Shown: one piece after another, positions 59,182-64,000 of the stretch
Layout: each line of letters begins with the position of its first letter
Numbering within the stretch: the first letter of the stretch is position 1
NCBI RefSeq assembly: GCF_016632365.1
Contig: NZ_JAEPBH010000002.1
Span: 1 to 64,000, forward strand
Reading direction: 5' to 3'
Source of the DNA: Tenebrionibacter intestinalis
Lineage (GTDB): Bacteria; Pseudomonadota; Gammaproteobacteria; Enterobacterales; Enterobacteriaceae
DNA: 64,000 nucleotides
The notes under the pieces: generated by a model
What the model was told of the DNA's origin: nothing
The model's database searches: none
The model's input: only the letters and a program-made list of their open reading frames with translations
Made by a program: the position numbers and the translations under genes

Positions 59182-60225
59182 ATGCGTATCGAAGAAGATT
59201 TAAAGTTAGGCTTCAAAGATGTTCTTATCCGCCCCAAACGTTCTACGCTGAAAAGCCGCTCTGAAGTTGAGCTTGAGCGCGAGTTCGTTTTTAAACATGC
59301 TGGCGTCTCGTGGGCCGGCGTACCGATTATTGCAGCCAATATGGATACGGTGGGGACTTTCCGTATGGCGCAGGCGCTGGCTGGCTTTGGCATTCTGACA
59401 GCGGTGCATAAGCACTATAGCGTGGAGGACTGGCAGGGTTTTATTCAGTCTGTTACGCAGGATGTTTTACAGCATGTCATGGTTTCTACCGGCACGTCCG
59501 ATGCGGATTTCTCCAAAACCAAAGCGATTCTCGCGCTTTCGCCTGCGCTGAAATTCATTTGTATTGATGTTGCCAATGGCTATTCCGAGCATTTCGTGCA
59601 GTTTGTCAGCAAAGCACGTGAGGCGTGGCCGGATAAGGTTATCTGCGCAGGTAATGTAGTGACGGGGGAGATGTGTGAAGAGCTGATCCTTTCCGGTGCG
59701 GATATTGTTAAGGTTGGCATTGGCCCTGGCTCGGTATGCACCACGCGCGTTAAAACCGGCGTGGGTTATCCGCAGCTTTCCGCCGTTATTGAATGCGCTG
59801 ATGCAGCGCATGGCCTCGGCGGCCAGATTGTCAGCGATGGCGGCTGCACTATGCCTGGTGATGTGGCTAAGGCCTTTGGCGGCGGCGCAGACTTTGTGAT
59901 GCTTGGCGGTATGCTGGCCGGTCATGATGAAAGCGGTGGTAAGGTTGTGGAAGAAAACGGTGAAAAATTCATGCTGTTTTATGGAATGAGTTCCGAATCA
60001 GCAATGAATCGCCACGTTGGCGGCGTTGCGGACTACCGTGCGGCTGAAGGCAAAACGGTTCGCCTGCCGCTGCGTGGACCGGTGGAGAACACCGCCCGCG
60101 ATATTCTTGGCGGTTTGCGTTCAGCCTGTACCTATGTTGGCGCATCACGCCTGAAAGAGTTGACCAAACGCACGACGTTTATCCGCGTTCAGGAGCAGGA
60201 AAATCGGGTATTTAACGGCCTCTGA
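59182..60225 (+). CDS. guaC: GMP reductase
   Basis: NADPH-dependent deamination of GMP to IMP, returning guanine nucleotides to the purine pool. 347 residues, as in E. coli. The IMPDH/GMPR barrel shows [13 protein letters not shown] (about 53-65), the catalytic-cysteine loop [20 protein letters not shown] (about 179-198) and [25 protein letters not shown]. It has no CBS domains, which separates it from GuaB. Confidence 0.98.
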   Translation: MRIEEDLKLGFKDVLIRPKRSTLKSRSEVELEREFVFKHAGVSWAGVPIIAANMDTVGTFRMAQALAGFGILTAVHKHYSVEDWQGFIQSVTQDVLQHVMVSTGTSDADFSKTKAILALSPALKFICIDVANGYSEHFVQFVSKAREAWPDKVICAGNVVTGEMCEELILSGADIVKVGIGPGSVCTTRVKTGVGYPQLSAVIECADAAHGLGGQIVSDGGCTMPGDVAKAFGGGADFVMLGGMLAGHDESGGKVVEENGEKFMLFYGMSSESAMNRHVGGVADYRAAEGKTVRLPLRGPVENTARDILGGLRSACTYVGASRLKELTKRTTFIRVQEQENRVFNGL

Positions 60226-60252
60226 CGCAGGCTATGATTATACCTTTCCAGA

Positions 60253-60280
60253 GCGGCGCGCGGCAGGCGCGCCGCTTTTA
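60253..60280 (+). terminator. Intrinsic terminator after guaC
   Basis: A 9-bp perfect stem GCGGCGCGC (60253-60261) and GCGCGCCGC (60267-60275) with a 5-nt loop is followed by TTTTATT, 27 nt past the guaC stop. The 150 nt from here to the hofC stop hold no gene. Confidence 0.85.
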
Positions 60281-60432
60281 TTCCCTGACACAATCTGCCT
60301 GTTACCGTATCTTTCACTTTGTTTTTTATCCGCATAGCCAGTAACTGTAGTCTGTGTTTTAACTTAACCCTCCGATTTACGCGCAGGCGGGGGAAAACAC
60401 TTCGTGGCCGGTTGCGCGTTTTCCCTAAATCA

Positions 60433-61641
60433 TCAGCCCATACTCATTGCTTCGCCAAGCTGAAAAATAGGTAGATACATTGCTATGACAAGTGTGCCCG
60501 TAACTCCCCCCATAACGAGCATCATGACAGGTTCCAGCGCGGCGGCAAGGCCGTCTGCGCGTTCTTGCGTTCGCCCGGTATGCCAGTCAGCCAGCTTGCT
60601 CAGCATAATATCCAGGCTACCGCTCTCTTCACCGGTGCGCGCCAGTTGTATACAAAGTGGTGTGAAAATCTCTGCCTGACTTAACGCGTGTGAAAACGTG
60701 TCGCCGTTACGAATGCGCTCGCGCATAGCACGCAATTTTTGTTGCCACCACGGGTGAGTTAATGCCATTTCAGCCGCTTCAATACCCTGAAGCAGCGCAA
60801 TGCCTGCCTGCTGCGTTAGCGCCAGCGTGGTGTGTATCTGGCACAACCGTTGTCCACGCAACATGTCTGACAACAGCGGTATTTTTAGCAGCAGCCGCTG
60901 TTGCGCGTTCTGCCAGCGGGGTTTTCGCCGCACGGTTATCCAGCCAGCAACAGGAATTATAAATAGCGTAAAGCACCAGAGAACGTTGTGCCTTAACCAC
61001 TCTGACAGCGTAATCAGGTTTTGGGTCAGCCCTGGCAGCGGAGCATTAAAACTTTGGTAAATACTGGCGAATTCGGGCAAAACAAATCCCAGCATCCCGC
61101 CGCTTACCAGCAACGCAATAAGCAGTGTGAAAAACGGGTAACGTAATGCTTTATGGACTTTTTTCTTCAGCCGATAGTGTTGCTCTTGCTGAGTGGCCAA
61201 CTGTTGACAGCATGTGTCCAGCTTGCCGGTCATCTCGCCGGTGTGCAGTAAAGCGATAAACAGCGGCGGGAAGATAGCCGGCCACTGGCCGAGGATGCTG
61301 GAGAGCGTTTGCCCCTGCGCAAGCCGATCTGCCGTTTGTTCAAGCAATGCCTGCCATGCGGGAACGGGGTGCTGTCTGGCGAGCAGCCGACACCCGTTAT
61401 CGAGCGCAACGCCTGCGTGAAGCAGCGCGGCCAACTGGCGCAGGAAATCAATTTTGTTACGCAGACGCCAGCTACGTCGCGGCGAAAAAAACGCCTGTCG
61501 TAGCGCGATGGGCGCAAGCTGGCGGGCGAGCAGGCCGGCCAGCGCGTCGGCCCTGTTTATGGCTAACGCATAGCCCTGGCTTAGCGCGCCGCCGGGTTCC
61601 AGCGCACGCCAGCGCCAGAGACGGGGATTATTATTTTTCAT
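60433..61641 (-). CDS. hofC: Type IV pilus inner-membrane platform protein HofC
   Basis: GspF/PilC-family platform protein of the ppdD type IV pilus system. The start MKNNNPRLWRWRAL at 61641 overlaps the end of hofB by 11 nt; 402 aa against about 400 in E. coli. Two repeated GspF domains (about 65-190 and 265-390) carry FLRQLAALLHAGVAL, LHTGEMTGKLDTCC and LARTGEESGSLDIML. Hydrophobic segments lie near 165-190, 215-235 and 372-395. The N-terminal 60 residues are poorly conserved. Last gene of ppdD-hofB-hofC. Confidence 0.94.
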   Translation of the reverse strand: MKNNNPRLWRWRALEPGGALSQGYALAINRADALAGLLARQLAPIALRQAFFSPRRSWRLRNKIDFLRQLAALLHAGVALDNGCRLLARQHPVPAWQALLEQTADRLAQGQTLSSILGQWPAIFPPLFIALLHTGEMTGKLDTCCQQLATQQEQHYRLKKKVHKALRYPFFTLLIALLVSGGMLGFVLPEFASIYQSFNAPLPGLTQNLITLSEWLRHNVLWCFTLFIIPVAGWITVRRKPRWQNAQQRLLLKIPLLSDMLRGQRLCQIHTTLALTQQAGIALLQGIEAAEMALTHPWWQQKLRAMRERIRNGDTFSHALSQAEIFTPLCIQLARTGEESGSLDIMLSKLADWHTGRTQERADGLAAALEPVMMLVMGGVTGTLVIAMYLPIFQLGEAMSMG

Positions 61642-63007
61642 CGGGTATACCCAACACGCGCCACAATTCATCGAAAGTGGTTAATCCTTGTTGTACAGCG
61701 CGAACGCCGTCTTCAAACAGCGTTATCATTCCGCGCTCACGACAAATCTGCTCCAGTGCGGGAACGGATTCACCCGCAATAATCGCGTTTTGCAGGCTGC
61801 TGTCTATGGGCATTAACTCAAACAACGCTACTCTGCCGTAATAACCGCTATAGCAGCGTTCGCAGCCCACCGGCAGCCAGTGCGCGACCGGTTCTGGCGA
61901 TAGCGTATCAGGTAATATTTGTGCCGATGCCGGCTTGCGGCAGTGCGGGCACAGGCGGCGCACCAGGCGTTGAGCGATGATAAGCGCCAGCGCCGAAGCG
62001 ATCTGCCAGCGCGCCGTACCCATTTGCTCAAGCCGCGTCAGCGTTTGCGCCGTCGACTGAGTGTGCAGCGTTGAGAGGACAAGATGGCCGGTCTGGGCGG
62101 CTTTCAGGGCGATTTCTGCTGTTTCCCCATCCCGTATTTCACCAATCATAATGATATCGGGGTCCTGACGCAGTAGCGCACGCAGCACCTTCTGGAAGGT
62201 GAGACCCGCTTTAGGGTGGATCTGCGTTTGCGTGAGTCCCTCAAGCGGTATCTCCACAGGATCTTCCACGCAGGCAATATTCACGCCGGGGTGGTTTAAC
62301 GTGCTGAGCGCGCTGTATAACGTAAGCGTTTTACCGCTGCCGGTCGGGCCGGTAACAAGTATTAGCCCCTGTGGTTTAGCCAGCGCATCCAGAAAGGCGG
62401 CAAGCGCGGCAGGCGCCATGCCAAGCGCCTGCGGCGTGAGTGGACGCGATTCCTGGCGTAACAGCCGCAGCACCGCTTTTTCGCCGCCGCGGCAGGGCAG
62501 GGTTGATAGCCGTAGTGAGAGCTTTTCACCCTGAATTTCTGTGTCAAACTGGCCATCCTGAGGTAAACGACGTTCGGCAATGTCCAGGTTGCCAAGTATT
62601 TTCAGGCGAGCGATAACCGGAGCGCAAATATCGCTGGAAAATTCGCTCAGCGGTTGTAAAACGCCGTCAACGCGTAAACGGACCCGGGCGCCGTTTTCGC
62701 CGGGTTCAATGTGGATATCGGATGCGCGCCGCGCCACGGCGCGCTCCAGCGCCTGGTTTATTAGCTCAACAACAGAGTGCCGATCGCCATTAAATAGGGG
62801 GTTTTGCTGGCTGTCCTGTAGATATTTTTCCAGCCGCTCCGGGCTCCAGCATTCAATATCCGCGCGTTTGCTGCTGGCGAACGCCAGCGCCTGGGCAAAT
62901 TCAGTTGAGGGCGCGTTCGCAACGGCGACCCGTATTGTCTCGCCGTTTACGCTCAGAAGCGCCGCATGGTGCTGCTGGCAGATTTTTTTAATCTGTTCTG
63001 TTTCCAT
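61631..63007 (-). CDS. hofB: Type IV pilus assembly ATPase HofB
   Basis: GspE/PilB-type secretion ATPase that drives pilin assembly. The start METEQIKKICQQHH at 63007 was chosen by alignment with E. coli HofB and by GGAGTGA upstream; 458 aa. Motifs: RRASDIHIEPGENG (about 107-120), Walker A GPTGSGKT (about 228-235), Asp box and Walker B in RQDPDIIMIGEIRDGETAEIA, His box TGHLVLSTLHTQSTA, and a zinc tetracysteine CPHC...CERC (about 365-405). ppdD ends 4 nt upstream. Confidence 0.95.
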   Translation of the reverse strand: METEQIKKICQQHHAALLSVNGETIRVAVANAPSTEFAQALAFASSKRADIECWSPERLEKYLQDSQQNPLFNGDRHSVVELINQALERAVARRASDIHIEPGENGARVRLRVDGVLQPLSEFSSDICAPVIARLKILGNLDIAERRLPQDGQFDTEIQGEKLSLRLSTLPCRGGEKAVLRLLRQESRPLTPQALGMAPAALAAFLDALAKPQGLILVTGPTGSGKTLTLYSALSTLNHPGVNIACVEDPVEIPLEGLTQTQIHPKAGLTFQKVLRALLRQDPDIIMIGEIRDGETAEIALKAAQTGHLVLSTLHTQSTAQTLTRLEQMGTARWQIASALALIIAQRLVRRLCPHCRKPASAQILPDTLSPEPVAHWLPVGCERCYSGYYGRVALFELMPIDSSLQNAIIAGESVPALEQICRERGMITLFEDGVRAVQQGLTTFDELWRVLGIPDEK

Positions 63008-63011
63008 AACG

Positions 63012-63449
63012 TCACTCCGCATCAAACCGGAAGATATCGTCACAGGCCTGTTTCAGCGCGCCGTTATCCTGAACCTCGCACACACGTTTCCATCCGCGGA
63101 TGCCTTCAGCATCGCTCCATTGCGGCGTAAGCGTGACGCCAAGCCCGCTCAAACTTTCCTGGCCGGTAAGGCTAATAACGCCCGCAGAAACGGTCAGCGC
63201 GGAAACATAGCGGCTGGTTTTGGGGGCTGGTATGCCGTTTGTTCCTGCAGAGCAGCCGCTTGTTCCGCCATGTTCAAGCGCGCATAGTTCAACGGCGGTG
63301 CGGTAAGGAAGAAATGTTTGCAACATATCCGTCAGGGCGGCTTTGCGAAGGTAGTTTTGCCACGCCGGGATCCCAATCGCACTGAGAATGGCGACGATAG
63401 CGATAACGATCATCAGTTCTATCAAAGTAAATCCGTGCTGCCTGTCCAT
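63012..63449 (-). CDS. ppdD: Type IV major prepilin PpdD
   Basis: Major pilin of the enterobacterial type IV pilus. The start MDRQHGFTLIELMIVIAIVA at 63449 (AAGGAG upstream) gives 145 aa (E. coli 146). Prepilin peptidase would cut after G6, leaving N-terminal F1 and E5 on the long hydrophobic helix. Cysteines in CALEHGGTSGC and in VCEVQ...ACDD could form two disulfides. It is the first gene of ppdD-hofB-hofC and lies downstream of nadC. No prepilin peptidase is seen in this window. Confidence 0.95.
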   Translation of the reverse strand: MDRQHGFTLIELMIVIAIVAILSAIGIPAWQNYLRKAALTDMLQTFLPYRTAVELCALEHGGTSGCSAGTNGIPAPKTSRYVSALTVSAGVISLTGQESLSGLGVTLTPQWSDAEGIRGWKRVCEVQDNGALKQACDDIFRFDAE

Positions 63450-63637
63450 GATTATTCTCCTTGTTGTGGTGAGGCTACTGTGCGCCAGAACAGGCTGTGC
63501 CGCGATGATGAAAAAACGCATTCGCAGGCTGCGTTCAGCAGAAATTATTTGCGTTGCAGGAATAAGGAAGACGGCGGGAAGCGCGATCGCAAATTACAGA
63601 GCGCGCCTGTACAGTTGTAAAGGCGCGCAGCGGGGGG

Positions 63638-64000
<363 letters not shown>

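Overview
The window is chromosomal DNA of a gamma-proteobacterium of the order Enterobacterales. Gene order and protein sequences closely follow the region next to the origin of numbering in Escherichia coli (folA to nadC), but the DNA is GC-rich (by eye about 57%). Together with the type I-E CRISPR repeat variant, this suggests a relative of Cronobacter, Franconibacter or Siccibacter. The genus is an inference and is not proven here.

Layout, left to right. 1-829: the trailer end of a type I-E CRISPR array whose leader and cas genes lie to the left of the window, followed by a decayed fossil array (956-1168) that runs up to the folA translation start. 1191-1676: folA. 2124-8879, minus strand: lptD-surA-pdxA-rsmA-apaG-apaH (outer-membrane LPS export, periplasmic chaperone, pyridoxal phosphate synthesis, ribosome maturation, Ap4A hydrolysis). 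9138-17514: djlA, then rluA, rapA, polB and cho on the minus strand. polB and cho each carry a CTG-N10-CAG LexA box. cho sits where E. coli has araBAD-araC. 17732-24158: yabI, the thiBPQ thiamine importer with its TPP riboswitch, and sgrR with the divergent sRNA SgrS; setA is missing and no sgrT is visible. 24357-33300: leuABCD with leader peptide and attenuator, leuO, ilvIH. 33641: cra.

35101-53048 is the complete division and cell wall (dcw) cluster: mraZ-rsmH-ftsL-ftsI-murE-murF-mraY-murD-ftsW-murG-murC-ddlB-ftsQ-ftsA-ftsZ-lpxC. It is tightly packed, often with overlapping stop and start codons, behind a conserved promoter with three MraZ operator repeats. It makes UDP-MurNAc-pentapeptide and lipids I and II, and builds the Z ring and septal synthase. 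A probable ORF-internal sRNA (FtsO type, with a RybB-pairing motif and its own terminator) lies inside ftsI. murG carries an apparent frameshift near its 3' end. secM-secA-mutT follow (53303-57195), then yacG-zapD-coaE, guaC, the type IV pilus genes ppdD-hofB-hofC, and the 3' part of nadC.

The least expected structure is a family of roughly 130-165 bp intergenic elements (near 9999, 10185, 18559, 33322, 56606 and 57200). Each contains one or two internal hairpins of conserved type and, in most copies, is bracketed by locus-specific palindromic arms. These elements, the CRISPR remnants and the FtsO-like RNA are the parts most worth a second look.
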